Below, in pieces: positions 46,817 through 57,303 of a stretch of DNA of 64,000 nt. Below the pieces are notes generated by a model, which was not told the origin of the DNA, made no database searches, and worked only from the letters and a program-made list of their open reading frames with translations. Source of the stretch: Chinchilla lanigera (Eukaryota > Chordata > Mammalia > Rodentia > Chinchillidae); NCBI RefSeq assembly GCF_000276665.1, contig NW_004955465.1:397814-461813 (forward strand), in the 5' to 3' direction. Both the position numbers and the translations under genes were made by a program. Within the stretch, counting starts at the first letter, position 1. Each line of letters starts with the position of its first letter.

Positions 46817-48473
46817 GTACAACAAAAGTAGAGAGATTCATGTACAACAACGGTAGTATTCTACTTCATGTTAGAATGACCTTGCCACATGGCTCCTTTG
46901 TGGTCACTGACATCTTCATTTTGCAGAGCCAAGAACAGACATCCAAGCAGTGTGTCTTTCCTAGGGCCACATGGGAGGTGGAGTGGGAGCCTGGATGTAC
47001 CCAACCCTGACCTCATTTTATGTTCATGCTTATGTGGTGTTCAGTGGTCCCCACACCCAGTTGCCTCAGACTTCACTGAGAATTTTGGGTGACAACTGAT
47101 GAAATTCTCTCTATAAGAATGACAAGTTGGTTGTCAGTGAACCATTGAGAACAAATAGGCATTTTATTGTTTTCATCTGGAAATGTGGGACAAAGTTACA
47201 GGGCTGTGTCAGGTTCCGGTCACTGGTGGTATCAGGATCCTTGGGAATAAAAGGTCTGCTTGTTTTAATTCATCCACCCACCCCTCTTCAGCTCCCCATG
47301 ATGCCGTCGGCCGTGTTGGAGGCTCAGGCCCTTCACTCACAGGATGACTTCTCAGACAGCAGCAAGGCTTCCTGCTACCATATCTCTTTTTGCCCTATAG
47401 TATATTGAAACTGACTCAAGATTGTGTTGAAAATGTTTCCTTTTCTGTATGCTAATAAGAGCAAGATCACACCAATGAGTGTGGATCGTGGCAGGATTTG
47501 TCTACAGTGGAGTGTTTTAATGAGCCCATCTGTAATGAGGGCTCTGTCTGCATTTCTTGCTGCATGCTAGCCAAACTGTAAAGCCATTTCCCCTTCTCTC
47601 ACCCCCTGGCTTTAATTCTTTTAAACAGTAACATTAATTGGCTGTTAAGTAAAACAGGAGAGAACACAATAGATTTATGATATTTTGAAAAGCTAAACCA
47701 GTTCTCGAGCATTCAGAGAAACAAGCCTGGCTTTTATGAGGTAATTATGATTTAGTGTTTGCCCTCACCCTGTTGAATCTGTGGGCTGCCTCTAAAATGA
47801 ATCTGGGATGGATGTCAAAGTCAGGATTTACACTTAAACCTTTTCAGCATATAAAGCGCAGGAGAAGTTTATTGTTCTGTTGTTATTTTCTAAGAAATAT
47901 TTCCATTTGTGTTTCTCTGCTGTTAGCTTTTGCAGGATTTCTACCCTCCCCTTTGCAATGCTATCTATAAATTACTGCTCCTGATAAGGCCACTGTATCA
48001 TCAAAAAGTGATTGTTTTTGCAAGCACTCATGAGAGAGCATGCCAATTTAAATAATTTCTTTCTTTTCTTCTCAGTTCTTACCCTCAGTGAGAAAACTCC
48101 CATCATCTCACTTTGTCCACTCTTGAGAAATGAGCAGACACTGCCCAAGTTTGATGAGCTTGAGAAGTAATATTTTTATGCTCTTTTTTACTATCCTTCC
48201 CTACTCCCCATCCACCTCAGCTTCTGCCTTGGAAATCAAAACTGGATTTAGCTGTTGCTTTTGCAGAGGACAGACTTGGAGGATTATTGGGTGCTAAGCA
48301 GTGTTGCTCCATGAATTCCACTAGCATGTTGAGTTCTTAGGGGTTTTCTTGCTTTCAGTAGCTCCTCATTTCTTAATTTGTAAAATAAGGGAGTGGGTGA
48401 TTCCAACTGTGAAGTGTTAAGATTATATTTATATGACTCAGTAGTAATATATTAGATCATCTTAGTATATGGG
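46817..48473. other. Repeat-poor unique block
   Basis: No gene recognised. The part 47400-48060 is AT-rich with homeodomain-like sites (attaattggctg, ggtaattatgattt) and no repeats. Conservation cannot be judged here. Confidence 0.45.

Positions 48474-48536
<63 letters not shown>
48474..48536. repeat. Composite (GT)n(GA)n microsatellite
   Basis: About 10 GT units pass directly into about 21 GA units without interruption. Confidence 0.98.
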
Positions 48537-48539
<3 letters not shown>

Positions 48540-48573
48540 AAAGAGGACAGAGAGGGGGAAGGGGGATAGTGTG

Positions 48574-48883
48574 TGTCACGGTTTGAGTATGTCTCCCAAA
48601 TTTCATGTTTGGAAACTTAATCCTCAAACTCATGTCATAGTGGTGCTTGGAGGTGGGATGTTTGGGAAGTAATTAGAATCAGATGAGGTGGTGAGCATGG
48701 TCCTCAGCTTTGGGAGGAGAGACATAAGTTGACCACAGGCTCTCTTGCTCTACAATGTCTTCTGTCATGTGCCCCAACAAGGGCCTCATTAGAAGCCCAT
48801 CAGAGGCTGGCTTCTATGAGCCGACTAAACTTCTATTCTTTATAAATTACTAAGCTAGAGCAACAGGAAATGGCCTGAGAGCA
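48574..48883 (+). mobile_element. MaLR solo LTR, MST/MT-like
   Basis: Shows tgtcacggtttgagtatgtc, ttcatgtttggaaacttaat, gaggtgggatgtttgggaag, gtcatgtgccccaacaagg and ctattctttataaattacta near the end. Confidence 0.8.
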
Positions 48884-48884
48884 T

Positions 48885-49358
48885 GTGGCAAAACCTTTGA
48901 CCTTAACCAAACTTCAGTCTGGCTTCTCTAAGCCCAAACCTTGATCTTCAGCATTTGTCCTTGGTGGGTTGGCATCACCTAGTTTTAGCAAAAACCCTTT
49001 TAAGTCAACTTCTTCCTACTCTCAATATCTCAGTATCTGACCACTCTGGATATCTGACCAAAATCTTTAAACCCTGCTCTCCCTAGGTGGTATCTGATCA
49101 CGTTGGCCTGTATTAAATCATGTCAAGTCATAGCAGGAATTCCCCTAGCCTTGATGGCTTTTCTCAGTATTCTCCATCCACACCCAGCTCCCTCCCTGAT
49201 CCTCATCTATAAATGCATCTCCGTGTTTCCTTGCTCTGTTCTGAGCTGAGCTCAATCTCTCTTTCCTGCTGCAAGAATCCATTCCAATAATCCCTCCTTG
49301 AATAAAGTTTTCCTCACTGTCTTTAACAAATCTCAAAATAATTTTCTTTTCTTTAACA
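48885..49358 (+). mobile_element. LTR-like sequence, family unknown
   Basis: A 474-bp block starting tgtggcaaaacctttgacc has a TATA-like catctataaatgcatctcc, a CT-rich stretch, a gaataaagttttcctcactg polyadenylation-like signal and a tctttaaca end. This is the promoter and polyadenylation order of an ERV LTR. It directly abuts the MaLR LTR upstream. Confidence 0.45.
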
Positions 49359-50000
49359 GATGCTAAGAGTAATATTCCTCTTTCATCAAAAAGTTATGTG
49401 GAGGAGCTTTGGGGAGAAAAAGGCCCATTTGCCATGCTTCTTTACCCCCAGGAGGAGCCTCTGGAGGTGAGGGGATAGGCCAGGTATTCACTGAGATTTG
49501 GGGGAAGGGCACAGCAGAGGGTTTCAATGCCAATGCAAGGTCAGCAAATTTTCAGTATGGGTTCAGACTAGTTATTCAATTGAATATTATGTTCTACTCT
49601 GTTTTATTTTGGTCTCTATCTTGCAGGAGCAAGGTCTCTATCTTGGTGAGGAGCAAGCTACTCCTCTGGCCTGCTCCCAGATGTTTTCAGGAAAAAACCA
49701 TTTAGTGCTTAGGTCAGAGTCTAGAAATGTCCCCTGAACACTTGATTAATTTGCATCTTACATGCGAAGGGCTCTGGGAATGCCACTCCCAAATATGCCT
49801 CTTTGGCCTGTTGATTATTTTGAGCAGAAAGCACCTAAAATCAGCAAATGCAGGGGAGGATTTCTCTACTTTTCTCCCAGTCTGCCTATAGACAGATCCT
49901 CCCAAAGGAGCTCAATAATCACCAAGTCTCCCTGAGAGTTTCATCAACCAGGGAATATTATCTGTCATTACAGGAGAGACCACTAGAAGATAGCATGTCC
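49359..50000. other. Unique non-coding sequence
   Basis: No recognised repeat or gene. A 98-residue frame at 49409-49705 has no domain. Confidence 0.45.
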
Positions 50001-50342
50001 TGCTACAGTTTGAACATGTAGGTGTTGCTGGTGTGATTGTAGTAACAAGTGGGCCCTTTAACAGATGGTTAGGCCATGAAGATTCCTCTGTCATGAATGG
50101 GATCAGGGGTGCTTATAGAAGAAGCTCCAGAGAGCTGCTTCCTTCTGCTGTCTCTTGTGCCATGGAACTAGGCACCATCTTGGAAGCAGAGAGAGCCACT
50201 CTCAGCTGACGTCAGATCTGTCAACACCTTGACCTTTGATTTCTCAGTCTGGAGAGTGGGAAGAAATAACATTTCTGTTCTTTATGAATGACTTGGTCTG
50301 TGGTATTTTTGTATGGCAACATAAAACAGACTAAGAAATACA
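50001..50342 (+). mobile_element. MaLR solo LTR, MST-like
   Basis: Shows tgctacagtttgaacatgta, gggccctttaacagatggtt, catgaatgggatcaggggtg, gcttatagaagaagctcc, ttctgttctttatgaatgac and a terminal cagactaagaaataca. A small hAT element begins directly at its 3' end. Confidence 0.85.
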
Positions 50343-50448
50343 TCCTAGATTGGCAATGGCAAACCTATGGCACCCTCTAGGAGGGTGCTGTGGAAGGCTG
50401 TCTGTTATCATGGAAAGCTCTGAAAGGTCTGTCCTCACTGCCCTAGAC
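50343..50448. mobile_element. Small hAT element (MITE), copy 3, with 8-bp duplication
   Basis: The 90-bp element is 50351-50440. The left end is tggcaatggcaaacctatgg, and the reverse complement of the right end is cagtgaggacagacctttc. The 8-bp flanks tcctagat and ccctagac match at 6 of 8 positions and have central TA, as in Buster-type hAT insertion. Its interior (gaaagctctgaaaggt) matches copy 1 at 10597 (gaaggctctaaaaggt). Confidence 0.85.
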
Positions 50449-50859
50449 AAACTTCAACAGAAACTTCCGTGTCTCCCACCTGTTCTAAGGGCCCATCCAT
50501 CTTCTCTAAAAATCATTTACTATCTTTCCCCTGTATTACCTATCCTCCACTCACCTCCACTTCCCCTGTGAAGATGTGCATAAACTCCTAAATCCCACTG
50601 CCTTTTGGGGTATTCTTTCTCTCCTCTGCAATGGCCCTGTGCACCTAATAAATGTATATACCTTTTCTCCTGTTAATCTACCTGTTTCAGTTTATTTCCT
50701 AGACTTAGCTGTCTAATCTAGGAGGGTAGAGGGAAAGTCTCTCCCTCCCCTATCTACCCAATCCATTATGTATTATATACAGCACCATTGACAGTGCCAT
50801 GCATCTAAGATGTCATCATATATTATATATAGCACGATATTATGACATAGTTTATTATA

Positions 50860-50985
50860 GCTACAATTTATTGAATATTAACTATGCACCAGGCATGCTA
50901 TTAAGTATTTTTCTTCTGTTTCCTCATTTAGCTTAGATGATGTAGCTTATTTAAATGGTAATTCCAGTAACATCCAATGTTCATC
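50860..50985 (-). mobile_element. MIR SINE fragment, reversed
   Basis: The plus strand reads ctacaatttattgaatatt, aactatgcaccaggcatgct, attaagtatttttcttctg and tttcctcatttagcttagat, matching the reversed 3' half of MIR. Confidence 0.7.
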
Positions 50986-52270
50986 ATTTCTCCCAAGCAT
51001 TTCTCCTGTCTTCAGGACAAAGAGGTTAAGACACAGGAAAAAGGACCCAATACCAGTATCTCAAAAATAGGTGAAAATAATGAACTAGGGACAAGTGCAA
51101 ATCTTCACCCTTCCTGTCCCCCCAACCCACCCCCATCCACTCTCACCAAACGCACGCACATCCTGAAGGGTTAGCTGAGAAGAATTCAAGGATTCCATTA
51201 TATTCTAAAATCTTCCGAGCTGGGATAATTGGCTTTGGAGCTCCCCTTTTCTCCAGGACTCTCTCATATGCCAATTTCTCTAACACATAGATAATTTATG
51301 AAAACAGAGTAGACACTTTTTAATAATTAAGTGATAGATAATAGGGGCTTTTAAAATAAGCTGTAAGAGCTCGAAAAAGGAATGGGGACTGAGATGGTTA
51401 GTCATCCGCGTATTTATTTGGGATGACCCTTGAGGCTACTAATCTCATACCCCATTATCCACAACCAGAGACCCCTAAAAGTTTGCTTTATTTGCTAGCT
51501 GAGGTCTTTTTCAGCAGCATTTGGGATCTGCACTGAGTCCGAGGGAGAACCAAAGAAGAAGGTGCCTACCTCAATCTAAATCACCAACACGGCCCATTCT
51601 ATTCGCTTCAAATTACAGTGCAAACAAAACACAGGTAAAATTAGGCGGCACACTAATTATGCAGTGCAAATGGGTAAAGGATATAGAATGATCAATGGCA
51701 AAGCAGAACATGTTGTGTCATATCTTGTAATCTCTCTGGCTGCTGAGCCCTGGAACAAAGGGAGAATTGTGCTCTGTTTGTCTAACATGCTCCATATCAC
51801 AAATTGGAAATCCTTCCTAATTAAGATATTGTTAAATGTCCTTTGTTAGCAGATTTTAACAATGTTAATTAGGAGGTTAGAGTGATCATTGTTCATCTAG
51901 CAAACAATTAGGGTGATTTGCACTGTAGCTTTGGAGGAACTTCAGAGCAAATCTGGAGTCTTCTCTCCTCTCTTTGCTGGGAGGGGAGCTGTCCTGAGAA
52001 GGAGGGGACAGGAGGGTGACATCCTTTGTCACTGGGCCCAGGCAAAACAAGTGAAGTGAAGTGTTAAGTGTAAGTCCAGCAGCTGGAAGATAGAACATTA
52101 GTCTTGACCTTGTAAAACAGCCTTGCTGGCAAGTGATCTGTCCCCACAATAATTCTTGTCTTGGTAACTTAGGAGACTGTGGCCAGACCTCTTAACTATC
52201 TGATCAAACGAAGGTGTCTTCCTAAGGAAAGGAAACCAGTGCCATGTGAGCCACATTTCAAAGTTTTTAA
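50986..52270. other. Unique block, candidate regulatory element
   Basis: No repeat or gene recognised. The part 51380-51930 has several TAATTA-like sites and three copies of cagtgcaaa (51616-51624, 51662-51670, and reversed at 51917-51925). This is compatible with a conserved enhancer, but no conservation data are available here. Confidence 0.4.
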
Positions 52271-52488
52271 AGTAATTCAAGCACTCTGGGTGGCTGAGGC
52301 AAGAGGATCCCAAGTTCAAGCCCAGCCTGGGCAAAGTGGCAACTAAATAATTTAGCAACTTAGCAACTTAGCCAGACCCTGCATCAAAAAAAAAGTCAAA
52401 AACAAAAACAAAAACAAAAAAACAAAAAGGAAAAATGAACTAGAGATGTAACTCAGTGTGGAGGCCTTGAGTTCAATCCCCAGCAATC
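52271..52488 (+). mobile_element. B1-dID dimeric SINE, 5' truncated
   Basis: The left arm begins mid-element (gcactctgggtggctgaggc), has a small internal duplication (three ttagcaac-like units near 52350-52370), then a long caaaaac link and an ID-like right arm (gagatgtaactcagtgtgga, gagttcaatccccagc). Confidence 0.8.
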
Positions 52489-52729
52489 CCTACCATAAGA
52501 GGTTAGAATTTATGAGTTTTAATACCAAGTGAGTCTGGAATAATCTTATACAGCGGTCCCTCCAACCCCTTTCACCTCTAAATCCTCAACACCTTCCCCA
52601 CCCCACACACGGCAAAGAAAAAGTGTCAAAGTTTTCTCCTTTTTTTCCTCCCCCTCACCTCAGCCCTCAACCTGATGTTTGTTGTAGACGAAGGGATTAA
52701 AAGGAAAGAAGCCAGGCAGGGAGGAGAGT

Positions 52730-52814
52730 GGGAAGGAAGGAAAGGAAAGAGAAGGAAAGAAAAGGGAAGGGAAAGAAAAAAGGAAGGAAGGAAGAAGAAA
52801 GGAAGAAAAGAAAA
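52730..52814. repeat. 85-nt uninterrupted purine tract
   Basis: Only A and G from 52730 to 52814, in ggaa, gaaa and aagg units. Purine-rich sequence continues to about 52868 with a few pyrimidines. Confidence 0.97.
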
Positions 52815-54769
52815 TCAGAAGGGAGGGGAGGAAGGAAAGAAGCAAGGAAAAGAAAGAGAGAAAGAAGACAGACTTTTGTGTTTTGCTACTTTGAAACTGC
52901 AAATATGCAAGCAGCGTATATTTTGGGACGAGACCAGAATTGGCCAGCCTTTGGACAGCTACCAGCACACTTAAGTGGCTTTGCGAACCTCATTCTCTCT
53001 TGGCAAAGCTTCCTGCAGAGAAGCGGGTAGGCATCCCAGGAAGAGGAGGTATGGATCAGAAATTGAATACAGACACCGAGTTCTATTTTGGGCTTCACCG
53101 ATACCTCCATACAAACTCAGGACAAGTCACTTAGCTAAAAGTCACACTGGTCTGAAAATGTCACTGTGTTTCTAACCATGTACATCCAGCTCTAGGGGAA
53201 GTCCTAGCAGATACCCAGCAGTAGCTCTGTGCCAGGCACTGGGCACCGTGCTTTACAGAAATTCAATCACAGCTAGCACTTAGCTTCAATTGACAACGGC
53301 CGGAGGCCAATTTAAGTGGCTCTCAAGTCTCTTTTATCCTTGGGGGGCCCCATCTGCTGGGAGTATAAAAAGCCCTTTTATATTCTGGAACACCACAGAC
53401 CACCCACCCCAGCAGTTTGTGCTTTGTCACAAAAACCCTTCGTCTAATTAACAGGGCACAGTTTTGATGAAATATTGGTGAAATAAATTATTCATGCATG
53501 TCAGAAATCAAATATAGATGGAGTCATCTTGTAAACTGTTACAATGTCTGTAATTTGCCTTACAGTACGTTAGCCTAGATAATGTAATAAATATCACGTA
53601 CATGCTGGTTAGCAAAAAGCCACAGTGAAAGTGAAGACTTAGCTGTAGTAGGAATTTGCCTGTTGGAAAACTGCCATCCGCTAGCTGCCTCCTTGGCCAA
53701 GATCAAAAATGTTCTACTCTGGATATTCATTGGTAAAGTTAGTGGCTTTTTAATCACGTAGCGGGTGTTATAAATGGGCTTTCACGGGTGAAATTTGATC
53801 TGAGGGTCATATTACTAGTTTAGAATGACAGGTGAATAGGAGTGCTACTGTTCTGTAGCATAGTAGGGTAACTGTAGTCTACAACAATTTAAGATGTACA
53901 GAATTTCCAAATAACTAGAAAATAAGACTCCAATGTTTTTTAACACAAAGAAATGATAAATATGCAAAGAGATGGAAATGCTAATTACCTGACTTGTTAT
54001 TACACATTGTTATACATGTACTAAGTTATTGTGCAATGCCCCAAAAATAGTATAAATATTATGTCAATTAAAAAAAAAATTTTAAATTGTTTTAAACCAC
54101 TGAGAGGTGAATCCAAGGTAGGAGATTAGGACATGGGTGGCCAGCCGTCTAGGCCTATGGGTGTGACCTGTCAGTCATGGAGATCAGGGCATAGTCACAG
54201 AAAAACAGTTCCCAAGTTCCACAGATGGGGCCAATCTTTAATTCTTCTGGTGCAAAACCAAGCAGGGTTTTGAGAGGACCACCTTTGTCAGCCTGAGCAA
54301 CAGGGGACACAAAAGATGGGGGCCATTAACCTCACAGCTTCTGTCCTCTCTTTCTCAGTGACCTGCTATTACTTTGCAGAGCATACCTCTTTTCCTACCT
54401 TCACTGAGTATAAAATATCACTACCTTTTGCATATGGGTTGTCCAGTTTTTTGTTCAGGACAATAACCAGCAAGGAATTTCCAGAAAGAAACCACAGCAC
54501 CCAAAGACCCTGGTAATAAATCCAGTCTTCTGGTTATTTGAATCAATGCAGATCCAAGCGGCCTTTGTGTTTCTAAACCCTTGTCTCCCTGTTCTCTCTA
54601 CATATCTGTTGTCAAGCACAGTAGGTCTTCAACATTCTTCTGTTGAATGAAAGATGGAAACCACTTTGTCAAGATTGGAGGAAATTCATCTAGGAAGGAA
54701 AACCCATTGATCTTTTGAAAGACCTGATGGGAAGAATTGGTGTGTGTGTGTGTGACATGCTGCAGTCTG
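52815..54769. other. Mostly unique sequence
   Basis: No gene recognised. A reversed MIR-like stretch lies at 53208-53278 (tctgtgccaggcactgggca, then ctttacagaaattcaatca). The block 53280-53780 has no recognised repeat and is a possible conserved element. Confidence 0.4.
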
Positions 54770-54990
54770 AGGTCACTTATATGAGAAAACCAAAATACAA
54801 ATAAAGAACAAAGTAAAAGGTAGATAACAGTAATAGGGAGATAGATCTTTTACAAAAGAGAAGGGGATAATGAGGTGGAGGGAGGAGTATGGGAAGGAGA
54901 AGGGGATAAAAAAACGTTAAGATTTGTTATGTACATGTATCAAATCCCCTCAAAGAATATAATCATTTGCACTGCAAACATATACTACTG
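54770..54990 (+). mobile_element. L1 3' UTR fragment
   Basis: Starts near the conserved agaaaaccaaaatacaaata, then a purine-rich tract (gaggtggagggaggagtatg), aagatttgttatgtacatgt and an A-rich end. It parallels 15540-15760. Confidence 0.7.
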
Positions 54991-55045
54991 ATACAGGACC
55001 TTCAGAGTGTATAGGGGAAATAAATGTAACTCCCAGCCTGCTAGA

Positions 55046-55626
55046 TGTCTGATAGGCCGAGGTCATGTTTCCCAAAACAAAGTATGAATTCCAAGGAACA
55101 ACAGAGGTTAAGAACAGGAAATTCTATTGAGAGAGAACTTCTGAGAGAGACAGGAGGGGACCCAAAGGGGTTGCCAGTGAGCCCACTTCTCAAAGGAAGT
55201 TTTATAGAGCAAAATCACAAGGTGGGTATAAAATCATGAGGTGGGTACAGCGTGGGAGAAAACTATGATCAACCAATCAGGTTACAAGTACAGCCACATG
55301 GGTAATGCTGATCCAATGGGGAAGCAGGTCACATTGCAAGTATGCCTGGAAAGACCAAGAACCTTTTTGGAGGTCCTGGTCACCTACCTGGGTGACTGAT
55401 GTCTGTCTAGACTTTATTGGATCAGGTGATACCAATTATAGTACATGGCTTATCCCTTGGGCAGGCATGTAGGCCTGGTCATCTTTTCTTTATCTCAAGA
55501 CCTAGCCTTGATTGGCTGCCCCTCCACTCACAGCTGTACTGTGTTCTCATCTTCTGCCTTGACTCCCTTGAGGGCCTTGCCCTGTCTGACTGCCTGTAAT
55601 AGTTCTATCTAACTTAGCGGTCTACA
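55046..55626 (-). mobile_element. Complete-looking class I-type ERV LTR, reversed
   Basis: Read on the minus strand it starts tgtagaccgctaagttagat and ends tatcagaca, so it has TG...CA ends over 581 bp. It contains ccaat-like boxes (ctgattggttgatc), a TATA-like ctctataaaacttcctttg and a caatagaatttcctg stretch in place of the polyadenylation signal. No matching 4-6 bp flank was found. No internal genes follow, so it is probably a solo LTR. Confidence 0.65.
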
Positions 55627-55675
55627 ATACTACTACTACTAATAATAATAATAATTTAAAAAACACACACACACA
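55627..55675. repeat. (CTA)n(ATA)n and (AC)n microsatellite cluster
   Basis: Trinucleotide CTA and AAT runs pass into an (AC)n run, directly beside the reversed LTR. Confidence 0.95.
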
Positions 55676-55683
55676 AGAAAATC

Positions 55684-55798
55684 CTGGTGAGGTAATGCAG
55701 ACCTGTAATTCCAGCTACTCAAAAGGCTAAGGCAGCAAGGTCACAAGTTTGTGGCCAGCTACATAGCAAGACCTATCTTTAAATAAACAAGTACAAAC
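55684..55798 (+). mobile_element. B1-type SINE, diverged
   Basis: Shows cctggtgaggtaatgcagac, ctgtaattccagctactc, aaggctaaggcagcaaggtc and ctacatagcaagacctatc with an A-rich tail. It has no 29-bp duplication. Confidence 0.7.
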
Positions 55799-57186
55799 AA
55801 TTAGGAAAACCATTTACTTCCATTGAGAACCGCGGTCATTTTAAAGCAGGTCAGCTTTTCCAGCTATTTTTATCTATGGACAACACTGCAAGGAAGGAAA
55901 CCATAAACTCATCGGAGTTCAGACACACAATGTGCTGGAGGAGTGGAGAGAATATTCAAGCTATGAAATGTGATGGCTCATTACCATGACAAAGGTTGTA
56001 ACAACTTGGACAGGAAGACTAACAAAAGGCATCCACCGTTCTATTTGCAATTCTCGGATTGTATTTGTAATCTCTCTTTGCAGGAGAAAGAGACCGCCAG
56101 CAAAAGCTGCTACACAAAGGAAGAGTGAAGCCACAGTGCTGGGAGACACCAAAGGGACCAGGGGATGCGCGCACACCAGTGTTTGTACCTTCTCTGTCTG
56201 TGTACACAGTCCACGAGGGTAAATTGTTGTCATGGGTAAGGGCTTAACATTCTTGACCTATACAATGGCTTTTTAAAAGTATGCAACATGGCTGGAATGC
56301 CAATTGGAAGTGGAGAAGCATTTAGGGGGAATGAATAGGCTGTGCTTCAGAAGTATTTTCATGGAAGGGAGCAAGCCTCTTTAATTTGTTCTCTGTACAG
56401 CCTGCGAGTGAGCTCTCTTTGTAACTTGCTAAGTAAGGCACCATGAACAAGATTAATAATGCAGAGATGGTGGCTTAAGAGCGACTGTGCTATGTGGGTA
56501 CTGGTGTCAGGGAAACAGTCATTGTTGCACAAATCACTAATAATTCTGGTTAGCGAGTGATACAAATGGAACAGGTCAGTCTGCTGTTCTTTGGGGCCCT
56601 CCCTCGCCCCGAGTCTCTGAACTCTGTGACTTATGCTGTCTTTCCTTTGGTCCCCTTTTGTAACCTACATAGCTGGTGCCTGCAGTTGAGGAGTGTGTGG
56701 TGGTGGGGACCATTCAAAAAGGCCTCCACCTCCTCACAGTCCCTGGTGCTGGAGGAGCAAAGCCAGTGCTTTTGTTCAGCTGGAAGAGAATGAAACCCAC
56801 ATTCTAAGCTATTGTCCCACAGCAAGTCAGGCTTTTAATTGGCACATGGGCTTCAACATTTAAAGAGGTGTGCAATGACAGTTTAGAAGTGAGGCGTCCT
56901 GAGGACACAGGTAACTTCACCTCCAGGTTAACCCTGCTTTGGAATTGTTTTCTGTGCTATGACTGTTCCTGGCTCCTAGGAATCGTGTGTGACTGCTGCT
57001 TGTGGAGGGGCAAGTAGGGTTGATCTTAGACTCAGGGGCAGCAGTTTAGATCTTGGGCTAATCCCATGCTTTATACATCGATCCCTCCTCCTGGGCCCCG
57101 ATGAACATTAACAGTGTTGGCACCTAACCACAACTCTCCTCTGGCTTCCATCCTGTTAGGTGCACAGAAATAAAAATGTCACCTTG
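55799..57186. other. Repeat-poor unique block
   Basis: No recognised repeat or gene. Frames on both strands lack domains. Confidence 0.45.
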
Positions 57187-57288
57187 GGGCTGGGGATTTA
57201 GCTCAGCGGCAAAGCCCCTGCCTGTCAAGCACAAGGTCGTGAGTTCGGTTCCTGGTACCAGAGAAAAACCAAAAAATAATAATAAAAA
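57187..57288 (+). mobile_element. Young-looking ID-like SINE with 15-bp duplication
   Basis: Has an intact-looking A-box region (gggctggggatttagctcag) and B box (gagttcggttcctgg), then a gagaaaaaccaaaaaa tail. The flanks are both aaaaatgtcaccttg (57172-57186 and 57289-57303), identical. This suggests recent insertion. Confidence 0.95.
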
Positions 57289-57303
57289 AAAAATGTCACC
57301 TTG

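Noticed and set aside
52675..53030. Lysine/glutamate/arginine-rich frames of 99-100 residues
   Set aside because: They are translations of the purine tract and not a protein.
57187..57288. tRNA-Ala-like gene
   Set aside because: The sequence has A- and B-box-like parts but lacks a complete cloverleaf, and it has an A-rich tail and target duplications, so it is a SINE.
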